From Castanea sativa (Eukaryota > Streptophyta > Magnoliopsida > Fagales > Fagaceae), in the NCBI RefSeq assembly GCF_040712315.1, contig NC_134018.1, forward strand, positions 42,037,335 to 42,101,334: a stretch of 64,000 bases of DNA, written 5' to 3'. The notes beneath the pieces were generated by a model. The model was given only the letters and a program-made list of their open reading frames with translations, was not told the DNA's origin and ran no database searches. Shown here piece by piece: positions 51,001 to 62,237 of this stretch. Numbering within the stretch: position 1 is the stretch's first letter; each line of letters starts with the position of its first letter. A program made the translations under genes and the position numbers.

Positions 51001-52591
51001 AGGTAAATTACTATGTAATATGCTTTATCATCTGATAGTTTTTACAGTTAGGCAGCATTTTGAAGTGCCCTGGAACATCATTCCTTCTGTTATCTTGCAT
51101 GCATTTGACTGTACAAAACGCTATAATAGCAAATAGAATGAGCTGATGATTTTGAGATCTTTGCTTGATTTTACTGAACAAGTGTATAGAATAAGAATGA
51201 AACTTGCCTTATGAAAGGAACTTAATTCATTTCAAACAATCCAGCAAAAGAAGAAAAAAAGAAAAGAAAAAAAAAAGACATTTCAAATGCCATAAACACG
51301 ATTTTAATTGCACTTCTGTGGGATGCTCACTGCTGCTTTGTTGTTTTTATAACTTAATAAGTGATTGTTTGTTCAATGACTTCAATCTCATGTCATTGCA
51401 CTGGTCCTTTAAAATTCAAAATTGTGTTTTTTCTTTCTTCCTACCCATTATTTGTGCAAGTAAAGAATGTGGCGTTTAATGACTGATTTTCCCCTTAAGG
51501 ATGTTTAGGAAGGTACTACAGTCAACAATTGTTTCTAGATGGCAGTTAATGGTCATGTAAGTGACCATTAGAAGTTAGTCCATTGTGAACTTCCTTCCAA
51601 ATGTGGCCTTAGTTGCTTTGACCTTGAATAGGAAGTATATTTTTAAGTCTCATACTTCCGTTCTGCTTCAAAACCTTCCTGGCATACAACAGGTTTGGAA
51701 ACTAGCCTATGCTTGCTTATGTAGTGCATTTTGGAGTCTGAAAAGTTGTGGTTTAAAGGCTTGGGATTGTGGAAGTGTTAAGGATATGTATGTGGGTTTT
51801 AGTTTGATATATATATTTTCCCTGAATCAGTATAGATTATGGTGTAATCAGGGTTTATTGGCAAAGGGAATTGAATCTTGAGAGAGATTGTTTTCTGGAT
51901 TTTATGATGTGTTCACAATTCTGCAAATTTGGTGTCAGGTTGGTTGACGAACTCACGATTTTGTATAAAGAGGCTGCAATGAAAAGGGCTCGTGAAGAAG
52001 TTAGAATGCATATTCTTCAGATACTGATCTTACTCCAGCAGTAAGGGTTCTGTTATGATTTCCATGATAATAGAGGAGTTTTATATAATTTCTTCCTTGA
52101 TCTTTGATTTGTTCTTTTATCATTCTTCCTGAACCCCTAGATGCAAAGGTATGCAATTTGAAGCTGCCTGGGGCAAGCACAAGGACGATCCAAACTTGGC
52201 AAATCTTGAGTCATCTTTAAGCGGAAGAGGCACAGCAACGGTAAAAACCATGCTCTTTATTACTGCACATTTGTGACAATTGCAGTGCAGTTGTCATCAC
52301 AGGGTTCAAAGCCATTGAGAACTTACTGAGCTTGCCATTCCATTTCGTGAGTTACTTGGCCCAATGTCTAGCTGTCAGTGATATTTGGAAAAGAAGCCGT
52401 ACAAGTTGCACCTATGCAGCTTTGTGTGTGTGTGGGTGGGTGGGTGGAAAGTAGCAAGCTCATTGAGTTCCATTTCCTTCCAATCTCTCTGATACTTTTT
52501 TGTCATGCTGCCCCAATGTCCAATTTTAATACCTTATCTACTCTTTTCTGTCTAATTAATCTGTGAAAATGTGATGCAGGTCGTTCAATGA
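48037..52591 (+). CDS. TTI2: TELO2-interacting protein 2-like (Tti2) ARM-repeat protein
   Basis: Nine exons: 48037-48077, 48147-48669, 48948-49034, 49250-49440, 50089-50284, 50938-51002, 51939-52040, 52141-52240 and 52580-52591. All are GT-AG and in phase, giving 438 residues. The last exon codes only VVQ. The helical C-terminal half includes WLKYIEPLLSAVGLALLAHF and MLKWMHADDDETVLLVLERI, then LKLTWIRNTPYVGRLVDEL, and resembles the Tti2 (formerly DUF2454) family. In other eukaryotes Tti2 joins Tel2 and Tti1 as an HSP90 co-chaperone that stabilises PIKK kinases (ATM, ATR, TOR). The family call is from memory of these motifs and should be confirmed. A second promoter/first exon lies upstream; intron 4 holds a fragment of the neighbouring glucanase gene, and intron 2 holds a MITE. 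Confidence 0.78.
48712..48892. mobile_element. MITE, family B, in intron 2 of the TTI2-like gene
   Basis: The ends are degenerate ('atagcttaggttccc' and 'ggaactgtatctaag'), and the interior phrase 'gtggttgcattcaattggga' matches the copies at 2507-2672 and 16712-16920. Confidence 0.6.
49563..50060. repeat. Direct repeats of about 70 bp flanking the inverted GH17 fragment
   Basis: About 49563-49637 ('ggactattgattgattag', 'gtgtgcttatcatcatatat', 'tttatggaaatttgg') is repeated at about 49988-50060 ('ggattattgattaattag', 'gtgtgcttattatcatatat', 'cttatggaaattttc'). The GH17 fragment lies between them. Confidence 0.8.
49640..49912 (-). pseudogene. Inverted fragment of the GH17 gene's promoter and 5' end, inside TTI2 intron 4
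   Basis: On the minus strand this matches about 53975-54255: the promoter, a CT run, the ATG and about 40 codons (signal peptide and start of the mature protein). The start codon CAT lies near 49757-49759 on the plus strand. The shared promoter phrase, read on the plus strand here, is 'gtttgttgggaaatgg' then 'atttgaaatttggaggga'. No catalytic part is present. It is flanked by direct repeats of intron sequence (see 49563-50060). Confidence 0.88.
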
Positions 52592-53925
52592 TCATATGGA
52601 AAGGAATCTTGAGTCCCACGAAATGAATTCTTGTCAATGTTCATTGGAATATTTGTGCAATTGATGTAAATAGATCATTTTGGGAACCATGTACATGTAA
52701 TTGTAAGCATTAATATAACTCGCGATATTTTAATTGGTCTTAGACATATCTCAAACGTAAGCCTTGTACATTTTACATGTATTACTAAAGCAGAAACAAA
52801 ACAAGAAGACACATATTATGAGTACAGCCAATTAAAGAAATACAAGAAGATACTCAAACAGACTGGGCAAACTGCTAGGCGATACAAACCCACAAATCTG
52901 ATCGGAAAAACTAAAAACCCCACTCCGCCAAGTAATCTAGTGGTGACTCATGTTTCACTTCCACTGCCGACAGCGATTTCACGTGTGGCCAGAAGTAACA
53001 TAGGATCCCAAATACATTGAAAAATACAAGTACAACGTTTCATGAAACACTCAGTTACTTGATCTTTATGATTTGTTTGGATTGAGGGGAGAGAGAGGGA
53101 GCAAGAGAGTCTAATTTCTGACCAACTTTACTTTACTCTATTTCGGGGGGAGGGGGGGAATGGAAACTTAAAAAAAAAATTTCTAATGGTTCGTGCTTTG
53201 TGGTTGATTTTCCGTGAAACCTTTCTTTACATCACATTAATGACAAAAAGAATTCTATTTTTTTTGTCATTAGTCATCATCAATAAGATGGAGAATAAAA
53301 TAAGAATGTTAGAAGCTAAGTGAACTTTTATAAAAAGCAATGTGTCAATTCATGCCACATGCATAACATAAAATAAATGTAAAATGCCAAAATACCTTGT
53401 ACTTAATTTTTCTATTTTCTTTTTTGGCATTTGTTAACATGCATCTATTAATGTTGCATTAAATATACCAAAATATCGTTATTTTTGTATATAATCGAGA
53501 TAAAAGAATAACATTTGCGTACCATAAAAGCTTTTTTTGAGGGTCGCGAACCATAAAAGCTTAAAAAGATTACTACAGCAAATTGGATTATATATTTTAT
53601 TATCAAACATCCAACACATTCGTTAACTAGCTTCTTTTATTTTTATCTTCTATCATGACAATTGACGCCTATGGACTTCTTGATTATTTTTTCTTCCATT
53701 CTTATCAACCAGCTTGCCTTTGTGCTTTTCTCTTTGTAGAGAACAACTAGTAATGCAGTTAAGGCAATAAATAAATAAAATTTCTTATAGTATGAGAGTA
53801 TCTTGTGAATTACTCTCTTTTCCTGTCAAATATCGGGTTCGGACTTCGGACCTTTTGCATCAGGGTGGTGATAAAATTGGAAGTCCAATTCAACCCACCA
53901 ATACCAAATATACAAATCCAAATCC
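52592..53925. other. TTI2 3' flank and intergenic sequence
   Basis: The first 150 bp or so is the probable TTI2 3' untranslated region. The rest is AT-rich with a short G run (53144-53158) and poly-A. No gene is recognised. Confidence 0.55.
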
Positions 53926-54131
53926 ATGCATCAAATCAAAGATTCCAATCCTAAAATGCCCAACGTGACAGTCGCAACAGAAACCAACCAACCCATAGCG
54001 GTGGTAGTCTGCGCAATACGCAACTCCCCTCTTAACTGCCAAAACGAACATAACTCCCTCCAAATTTCAAATCCCATTTCCCAACAAACCTCTCTCTCTC
54101 TCTCTCTCTCTCTCTCAATCAAGAAAACACC
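53926..54131 (+). promoter_or_regulatory. Upstream region of the GH17 gene with a CT microsatellite
   Basis: A CT run at 54090-54117 lies directly before the start codon, probably in the 5' untranslated region, as pyrimidine tracts often do in plants. The segment 53975-54131 is the part duplicated in TTI2 intron 4. No clear TATA box was identified. Confidence 0.5.
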
Positions 54132-55286
54132 ATGCCTTCTTTCTCTTTCTTTCTCACTCTCACTCTCTCTCTCTCCTCCCTCCTCCAACTAACAACCTCA
54201 CTCCCAACCCAACTCGGCGTCACATACTCCACCGCCACCTCCACCACCAAACCACCGCCGCCGGACCAAATCGCCGCCGCCCTCTCCACTCTCAAACTCA
54301 CCTCCCTCCGCATCCTGAACCCAGACCCAACTCTCACCCGCACCTTCACCTACACAAACACCTCTCTCCTCCTCACAATCCCCAACTCCCTGATCCCTCC
54401 CATCTCCTCCAACCGCTCCGTCGCGCTCCGCTGGCTCTACCTCCACGTCGTCCCCTTCTACCCTCGCGCCAAAATCACCACCATCTCCGTCGGCCACGAC
54501 TTCCTCGACGAATACTCCTCCCCCCCCGCCCTCTCCTCCTGCCTCCTCCCCGCCGTCCGAAACGTCCACCTCGCCCTCCGCGACCTCGGCATCCGCCGCA
54601 TCTCCGTCTCCACCACCTTCTCTTTCGTCAACATCATCTCCACTCCCTTCCCGCCTTCCTCCTCCGAGTTCCAACCCCCAGCCTCCGAGAGCTTCATCAA
54701 GCCACTGCTCCAGTTCTTGCGCGACACCAACTCCTCCTTCCTGATCAACATCTACCCTTACAAGCTCTACAGGCTCAACTCCGAGATTCCGATCGGCTTC
54801 GCCTTGTTCCAGGACCATCCGTTCAACTTCCGCGACGATTTGATCACCGGCGTCCGGTACCGGAACCTCTTCGACATGATGGTGGACGCGGTGGTTAGCG
54901 CCATGGCCGTCGCCGGCTACGAGAATATTCCGGTGGTCGTGGTGGAGACCGGGTGGCCGAGCTCCGGCGCCGACGCGAGCGAGGTCGAGGCTAATCCGGC
55001 TTACGCCGAGATGTATCTGAAGAACCTTGTGGAGCATTTGAGATCGGGGACCGGCACGCCGCTGAGGAAGGAAGGAGTGGCGGAGGTGTATATATACGAG
55101 CTGTTTGACAACGAAGTGAAGCAAAGGAATGATCGGAATTGGGGGATTCTGTATCCGAATATGACCAAGAAGTACAAGATCGAGTTCTCTGGGTGTGGGT
55201 GCAATGGAATCATCAATCACCAAACTGGTTTCGTGAGAGTTGGGTCTTTCTTGGTCTTTGCTTTCTTGCTTTGGCTTTTGCAGTAG
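54132..55286 (+). CDS. GH17 glucan endo-1,3-beta-glucosidase-like protein, probable GPI anchor
   Basis: Single exon, 384 residues. GH17 enzymes cut beta-1,3-glucan (callose) in walls and at plasmodesmata. A signal peptide covers about residues 1-24 and the mature part opens LGVTYST. Recognisable GH17 segments are LRILNPDP (59-66), INIYPY (205-210) and the signature VVVVETGWPSSG (268-279), with nucleophile Glu272. NWGILYPN lies near residue 336. The acid/base motif, normally VGNE, reads VGHD (120-123), so the general acid Glu is replaced by Asp. The C-terminus has CGC and then a hydrophobic tail (FLVFAFLLWLLQ), suggesting GPI anchoring; no X8/CBM43 domain is present. The gene is markedly GC-rich with C-ending codons, unlike its surroundings, which creates a long false antisense frame. 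Confidence 0.9.
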   Translation: MPSFSFFLTLTLSLSSLLQLTTSLPTQLGVTYSTATSTTKPPPPDQIAAALSTLKLTSLRILNPDPTLTRTFTYTNTSLLLTIPNSLIPPISSNRSVALRWLYLHVVPFYPRAKITTISVGHDFLDEYSSPPALSSCLLPAVRNVHLALRDLGIRRISVSTTFSFVNIISTPFPPSSSEFQPPASESFIKPLLQFLRDTNSSFLINIYPYKLYRLNSEIPIGFALFQDHPFNFRDDLITGVRYRNLFDMMVDAVVSAMAVAGYENIPVVVVETGWPSSGADASEVEANPAYAEMYLKNLVEHLRSGTGTPLRKEGVAEVYIYELFDNEVKQRNDRNWGILYPNMTKKYKIEFSGCGCNGIINHQTGFVRVGSFLVFAFLLWLLQ

Positions 55287-56753
55287 TAGTGAAAAGTATA
55301 GTACAAAAATCGATTGCATTTTCTTGATGCTGATTCTTGTAAAGATGAGACAATTCTTTGTGTCTATAATCAGAATCTGGTTTTAGGGTTAAAGTGTTTG
55401 ATAAAAAGAATTCAATGAAAATACAGGTTTATGTTTCGCAGAAAAAGGTTTGTTAATGATTTGTTGAATGTATATGGTCATATGGTTGAGTTTGGCTACC
55501 CAAAGATTTGAATGGTGCTGTTTAATATTTGGTCTCTGGCACATTTGTTCAAATGCATGTGATATTTGATTTGATTAGTGTGTGTGTGTGTGTGTGTGTG
55601 AGTGTGTGAGTGTGTGTGAATAGCATTTCAACAAGCCAATTGAATATGATGCATTTCATTGTGGTAATCTAAATATCCAGGCTTCAACTGTTATTGCATG
55701 CTTATATTGGGAATAGTAAACCCTAAAGATCAGATTGAAATGAAAGCAATGAGCATGAGGTGCATATAACCATTAACACTCATAAAATGGGCAGCTCCCT
55801 ATTTGTAGTTTTCTGCCCAAATTGCTAGTTTGTGAGCTGCAAAATTTCCATCATGGTGACTTGAAGGAACTTTGCCATTAGTAAAATGTTATGTCTCAAA
55901 TCTGAGACCAACTATGTGCCCTTTATAAGTGATTTAGTGAGCCACTGATGAAACAGAAGTAGAGGAGCTATTGAATGCTCTTACAGGAGTCTTCAAGGTC
56001 ACTGTCAGAGTGTCAGTCTAGCTCCTAAACTTCCTTTTCAAACATTCCATGAGTTTCATATTAATTCAAGGTGTTTGTTTGCAATTTCAGAACAATTGTA
56101 ATATGCTGAAAGATTTGTGTACGCCTATGGTTTTGTGCTGGTATTGTAATTGTGAGCCTTTTTTTATGATTTTTTTTTTTTTTGGGTTGTTGATAATGTA
56201 TTGAATTTTTTTTTTCTTTTTGAAATTTCGTGTCCCAAAACCAGAAATTAAAAAAAAAAAAAAAAATAGTGGCAAGAATTGGTATTGGTGGACCAAGTTT
56301 GGATACAGAGCTTGTCAATTTGTTGGAACAGTTGGAGGGTGTTGAAGAGTTTGAGTTGGATCAAACGAGTCAAACCAAGTCTAATTAAACTTAAAACTAA
56401 ACATCTAAAATGTTATTAACAAAATTTAAGAATTAATAAGCACTTTTATATTAGATTAAGTAATATGAAGAGAGAAAAAAGGTAAACAGTACACTTATAT
56501 TATATATCTATAAACTTTACTTTTTTGTGTAAAGAAATTAAACATGGAGGTATTTTAGTGATTTAAATTAATTATATGGTCGATTGTGGATTAAAACTTA
56601 AAATAATTCACAAACCTTAATAGGTTTAAAAATTTGAATCCAAGCCCATTTAAAGAATTTCCAAACCCAAGCCACTAGGATTGGGTTGAATTGGAAAACC
56701 CATATTCAAACCCAACGCATTGCCATTGTACTATTTGGGGATTTGCTTTTAGT
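55287..56753. other. GH17 3' flank and intergenic sequence
   Basis: It contains a GT microsatellite at 55580-55618, poly-T/A runs near 56170-56270 and no recognisable gene. Confidence 0.55.
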
Positions 56754-57003
56754 GGGTCCGTTTGGATACGGCTTATTGCTGAAAACTGAAAACTGAAAAC
56801 TGAAAATACTGTATCAAAATAATTTTTAAATGTGTAAATAGTGCCGTGGGTCCTATTTTTAATTTTAAAAAATCTGAAAAGTGAAGTTTGTGGGTCCCGT
56901 AAACAGTACACGGGACCCACAAATTTGCTGAAAGTCAATAAAATCGGCTACTGTTCATGCACAGTAGCATGAACAGTAGCCACTTCTCCTATGAAACGCA
57001 TGA

Positions 57004-57040
<37 letters not shown>

Positions 57041-57084
57041 GCTGAACGCAGACGCCCTTTTTTCATCCGTATCCAAACTCAGCC
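56754..57084. mobile_element. MITE, family C (copy 2), flanked by AGT
   Basis: The ends GGGTCCGTTTGGATA and TATCCAAACTCAGCC are inverted repeats, and AGT lies on both sides (56751-56753 and 57085-57087). The interior carries a repeated 'ctgaaaa' phrase, GTGGGTCC/GGGACCCAC inverted phrases and a long A run (57008-57038). It is the same family as 38669-38915. Confidence 0.8.
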
Positions 57085-57833
57085 AGTGAGTGAAAATTTG
57101 TGTTTAAATCATTATTTTAAATTACAAATAAAATTAATAATCTATCGTAAGAGTCAAAAAATAAAATGTTGTTTTACTAATTTTTAGGATTACAACCTAA
57201 TATAAGAAAATAAATAATTTTTTCAAAAAATATTTTTCCAAATAAATTAAAAATTTTCTAAAAAAAAAATTTCCCTCTCTACTTAAAAAAAAAAAAAAAA
57301 AGATTTTTAATATCAAGACTTTAATTTATAGTTATCTTTAAAAATTTTATTTCACCAAATAAAGAATATTAATAAGTAATATAATATTAATGACTCCGGC
57401 GAAAATGAAACCAATGACAAATGGAGATGATCGTTTTCTAAACAAACGGGAAAGCTCAGGTCCCAAATAGGAAGAAGAATCTTCTCAAAAAAAAAAAAAA
57501 AGGGAAGAAGAAGGAGCTCTCTCTGTTTTCACGTTTAATACTGAGAGACTGCCTTCATCATCTTTCTTCTCAAAGCTCAGTGCAAAACAAATGCGACCCT
57601 TTTGAATGCAGGTATTTTATTCCTCTGCAAAAGGGTTTCTGAATTCTGATTACCTATCCATTTATTTATGAGAATTGCTTAATTTGAGAACTGGGCAAAA
57701 GCTCACTTAGAAAAAGATTCTGTTTTTCCCAACTATTGATTCATATAAACACAACTTTTCAGTTTATGATATTCTTCTGTTATAAATTCATAGAGGTTAT
57801 TATTTCCTACACACACAATTCATAGAGATTAAT

Positions 57834-57836
<3 letters not shown>

Positions 57837-57871
<35 letters not shown>
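57837..57871. repeat. CA dinucleotide microsatellite
   Basis: About 17 CA units in the leader intron of the Myb/SANT-like gene. Confidence 0.95.
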
Positions 57872-57873
<2 letters not shown>

Positions 57874-59279
57874 TATGTGTAAACAGATGATGAAAATTGT
57901 AGAAAATGATTGCTTTTCTATTTATAATTTTATATAGCTTAAATTTGAGAACTGGGCAAAGGCTCTTTTAAAGAAAAAAATTTCCCCACCTCTTGATTCA
58001 TATGAAACAACTTTTCAATTTATAACATCCTCATAGAGGCATATGTGAAAGCAAATGAGGAAAATTGTAGAAAATGATTACTTATCTATTTACATAGCTT
58101 AATTTGAGTACTGGGCAAAATCTCTTGAAAAAAAAAAGATTATGTTTGTCCTTATTATTGATTCCTATAATACAACTTTTCAATTTATAATATCATTCTG
58201 TTCTAAATTCGTAGAGATTATTGTTTGTTCACAAACTCATATTGACATTTTTTTGTATATATGTGAAACAATTGAGGAAGGTTGTAGAAAATGATTACTT
58301 ATCTATTCATATAGCTTAATTTGAGAATTGGGAAAAATCTCTTTGGAAAAAAAGATTCTGTTTGTTCCCTGCTGTTGATTTAAAAAATACAAAATTTTCA
58401 GTTTTTAATATCTTCCTATTCTAAATTCATAGAGATTATTGTTTCCCTCACATACTCTCATAGAGACATTTTTGTGTATATGTGAAAACAAATGAGGAAG
58501 ATTGACAGATTGTAAAAATAGTTTATTGGGTTCCTCAATCTCTCACTTATACGCTTTGCTTTGGGGTATGAGTATACTTGAAATTTTGTATTGCATTGGT
58601 CCAAAAATGATGTTGAATTGAATCCAAATCCATATGTTGGTATTAAAAATTGTGAACTTTAGAGTTTCCAATTGTACCTATGTACCCCACTTGGAAGTCG
58701 GAAGAACATATCTATAGTTGTTTGCTAGGATAGCCATTTGGTGACATTTTCCTCTTAGCACTCAATATTTAATGGAAAAGTTGGCTAACTTTATGACAGA
58801 ATTTTTCTCAAAACTTATTTGGGAGAAAATTTGTTCAACCTAATACTTGGCAATTCAAATGATCATTTGCGTTTGCTTTAATCAAATGGCATATTTAATA
58901 ATTATGTGATTGGTTTAAATGACTTAATGAGTTATGTGATTAGAATACATGTGGATGGTGGGTTATAGCTTATAGGAGATTCCTCTTATCCAATTTGAAG
59001 GAAAACTTTAACCCTAATTTTATTTTAGACTACTACCAGGATATGGTAATAAACTCAAGATTACCAACTTTTACTTCCCTTTCACTTTATCAAATCCTTC
59101 CTCAAAGATATTCTTTTGGGTTATTAGCTGTGGAACTCTGATAGTTCTTGTAAACAGTGGTACAATCTGTCTCCATTACTTCTTATTCAGTTCAACATTA
59201 TTTATTTCCTTTATTTATTTATTTAAAATTTCACTAATGTTTAACTATATCTTAGATCTACTTTGAAAAGATAGGAAAA

Positions 59280-59317
59280 AAGGGGTGGGTGCGGGTGGGG
59301 GGTGGGGGGTGGGTTGG
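59280..59317. other. G-rich tract able to form a G-quadruplex
   Basis: It contains repeated GGGTGGG and GGGGGGTGGGGGGTGGG runs, giving at least four G3 tracts, on the sense strand of the leader intron about 190 bp before the start codon. Confidence 0.7.
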
Positions 59318-59500
59318 ACAATTGATTATATGCTTTCTGCCTCAGATTATGGATCACAGTGATAGTTTGTATGTGCTACTGACTCTAGCCCAGCTTCTGT
59401 GTCTCTTTTCCCTTAAGTGTTTTTTCTTATAACAATATAATTTGTCTTTTTATTCTATCATGCATGTGAAGACTACCAGAAGATTGCAATTGAAGAAGGG

Positions 59501-61088
59501 ATGTCAACTTGGATGCCTGCTGTGTGGACGCCTGCCCACCACGAAACATATATTGATCTATGTCTTGAACAGACATTAAAGGGGAATAAACCTGGGACAC
59601 ATTTTAATAAGGAGGGTTGGAATAATATCGTCGAATCATTTTATGAAAGGACTGGTTTTAGGTATGATATTAAACAAATAAAGAATCACTGGAGTTTTAC
59701 CAAGGAACAATGGAAAGTCTGGGTTAAGCTAATTGGTGATAGTAGTATGAAATGGGATCCAGAAACGAAGACATTTGGTGCTTGCAAAGAGGACTGGGAC
59801 AAATATATAGAGGTATGGTAACTGATTTTGCAGTAGATAATGCTATTTTGGTGAAAATTTAAAAATGTTCTTAATGAATTTAATTTTTGTGATAACATGG
59901 TGATTTTGTCATAGGCAAACCCAGAAGCTGCACAATTTAGATTCAAGGAACTCCAGTTCACTGAAAAATTGGGAATTATCTTTGATGGAACAATAAATGC
60001 TGCTGACACAGAAGCTTCTACTGGCCGTAAGAGGAACAGTGGTAATTTGACCTCCTCTCGTTTGCTTAGAAAAGTGCAAAGGACAAAAATGCCAAAGGGG
60101 AAGAATGACAATTCATGTGATGATGAATCGAGGAGTGCTGTTATGGTTCAGTACACACATGGCACACCAATGGCTAGTGAACAAAGCATGTCTAGTTCAT
60201 CACCTCGAAAGGCGAAAGCAACTTGGATGCCTGCAATGCACAAAATATTCATTGATTTATGTCTAGAACAGACATTACAGGGGAATAAACCTCAAACACA
60301 TTTTAATAGGGAGGGTTGGAGGAATATTAATGAATCCTTTCAGAAAAAGACTGGTCTGAGTTTTGATAGAATACAGCTAAAGAATCATTGGGATGTCACT
60401 AAGGAACACTGGAAAGTCTGGTCTAAGCTAATTGGCACTGGTAGTATGAAATGGGATCCAAACACCAATAAATTTGGTGCAAGTGAAGCAGATTGGGAAA
60501 GTTATTTACAGGTATGTTGAATGAATGAACAATAGATGTTTCTATTTAATTGAAAAACTTAGGGAGGTTCTGCATGGATTTTGGATTTTTAATAGTGGAA
60601 TGGATTTGTTACAGGAAAACCCAGAAGCCGCACAATTTCGTTTTAAGGAACTTGAGCTTGCTGACAAACTGGAGACCATTTTCAATGAAATAACAGTTCC
60701 TGGAGAAAGCAAGTGTGCTAGTCAACGTAAGAAGTACAAGTATGCTTCAAAAAAATCTCTCTTACACAACAAAGAACCAGACATACGGAAGCCAGATAAG
60801 AAAACTGAGCTTCTTTGTGATGCTGTTGAATTAAGAGGTGCTGTAATGATGCAGAAAAGAATGGAAATGCTTCCATCTACACAAGGCAAACCCACTTATA
60901 GTATTGGGGAGTGCATTGACTGTCTTGATGGGATGGAGGAAGTGGAACAAGGAAGTGACCTCTACTTGTTTGCATTAGATATATTCTTGAAGAAGGACTA
61001 CAGGGAAGTTTTTCTTCAACTGAAGAAGCCTAGTGTAAGGATTGCATGGTTGCAGCGCCTGCAATCACTTGATCCACCTTTGAAATAG
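59501..61088 (+). CDS. Nuclear protein with two Myb/SANT-like domains (L10-interacting MYB type)
   Basis: Exons 59501-59812, 59915-60511 and 60615-61088 give 460 residues, all in phase 0. The first Myb/SANT-like domain (Myb_DNA-bind_3 type) is residues 3-104: WMPAVWTPAHHETYIDLCLE, then HFNKEGWNNIVESF, IKNHWSFTKEQWKVW and KWDPETKTFGA. The second, about 206-303, repeats the same pattern (ATWMPAMHKIFIDLCLE, HFNREGWRNINESF, LKNHWDVTKEHWKVW). Each is followed across an intron by NPEAAQFRFKEL. A basic linker (RKRNSGN, RKVQRTKMPKGK) could be a nuclear signal. The C-terminal 130 residues include DIFLKKDYREVFLQL and RIAWLQRL, as in plant LIMYB-like and transposase-derived proteins. The start follows WMPA logic; the frame is open a little upstream without another ATG. 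The role is probably transcriptional; the target is unknown. Confidence 0.88.
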
Positions 61089-62035
61089 AATGCTGAATTG
61101 TTTTGATCTCTCCTTTTCTTGGTACAGCTATAGGTAGTTTTTGCATATGACTAGCAATTAAAGTGGTTGCTTTTATAGACTTGTAAGGACTGGTTGTCAG
61201 ATAATTTTCTTTCATTTGCTTACAAATTATTTAGGTGGTCAACTCTATGTTACTGTTACTGGCTGTCGTTTTTATTGGCATAGTCCATAAGTTAGCACAA
61301 TTGTGCACTTTTAAGTTGAGATTTCTGAGACTTCCTGGACCGAAGTGTAAGTTTATTTCTACTCTATTCAAGTTGAAAATAGATAAATACGTGCCTGCCG
61401 CCTGCGTAGCAAGTGGGATTTCTAGCATTCTTTACATTTTTATATTTTAAAAATGTAAATTATTATATAAGTTTAGAATTGTAACATTTTTTTTTTCTTT
61501 TCAAATATTAGTATAATATCCACATTATTGAAACTTGAATTTTAAGGTAATCTTTTGAATATTTATTATTTTTATTTCTTTTTTAGGGTTCATATTTTTA
61601 ATTTCTAATGTCTATTTTGTTTGTATTTTTAGCCAAAAACTAAAGAGTTTAGCCCAAACAGAGTAAAATTTTATACTTTTCAATCCAAAAATTAAGGACA
61701 AAAAATAACTTTTGAGCCCAAGACTAAAAAGGTTACCTGCAAAGAGAATCAATTTATGGCTCAATTAGTTCAAAATGGACCAAATATGAACCTAAGTAGA
61801 TTGAAATAGACCAAAGGGATTATCTGCTAAAGTGTTTGGAAAGCTTACAGTTTCAGAAAACGGGTACACAAATAAATAGTGAAAAAAAAAAGTGTTAGAA
61901 CAGCTTCTACAGCTAGAACATTTTGACATGTTTCTTATAAACTAATACACAAAATAATTGTGAACAAATATTAACAAAATTTTGACAATGTTTTTTTTTT
62001 ATTTACAGTCGCAATAATTAAGCCAAGCCAAAGTC
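61089..62035. other. 3' flank of the Myb/SANT-like gene and AT-rich intergenic sequence
   Basis: A frame at 61235-61450 encodes a hydrophobic 71-residue peptide without recognisable relatives and lies within probable 3' flank. Nothing else is visible. Confidence 0.5.
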
Positions 62036-62130
62036 AAGAGCTTTGTAGTTCAATGGCATAGCTTGCTCTCCTTGAGGAGAATAAGGGTTCAAATCTCCCT
62101 TCTCTCATTATTGTAATTATCAAAATAAAT
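62036..62130 (+). mobile_element. tRNA-derived SINE-like sequence
   Basis: TGTAGTTCAATGG (62044-62056) resembles a Pol III A box and GGTTCAAATC (62086-62095) a B box, with a normal spacing of about 30 bp, followed by a T/A-rich tail. The region does not fold as a full tRNA, so a SINE head is more likely than a tRNA gene. Confidence 0.6.
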
Positions 62131-62237
62131 AATCAAGCCTAGCCAAGACCTTTGATATGACCGAATCGAGTTTACACTTGAAGGCTCTTAAAGAATCAAT
62201 ACAAGAACAAACTAATGGTTCCACCTTTAAACATGAC

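Larger units (their letters stand above)
57480..59500 (+). promoter_or_regulatory. Probable 5' leader exon and long leader intron of the Myb/SANT-like gene
   Basis: A leader exon may end at 57611 (CAG then GTATTT), with the acceptor near 59471 shortly before the ATG; both are inferred. The intron holds a CA microsatellite (57837-57871) and four loose repeats of 'atagcttaatttgagaactg' plus 'ggcaaa', near 57674, 57935, 58096 and 58312. Each is followed by 'ttgattcatat'-like and 'acaacttttca'-like phrases. A G-rich tract lies at 59280-59317. Confidence 0.5.

Noticed and set aside
54198..55319. Long antisense frame (373 codons) opposite the GH17 gene
   Set aside because: It is produced by the GC-rich third positions of the sense gene; its product is low-complexity Gly/Glu/Val and matches no family.
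62036..62112. tRNA gene
   Set aside because: A and B boxes are present, but the acceptor and anticodon arms do not pair properly.
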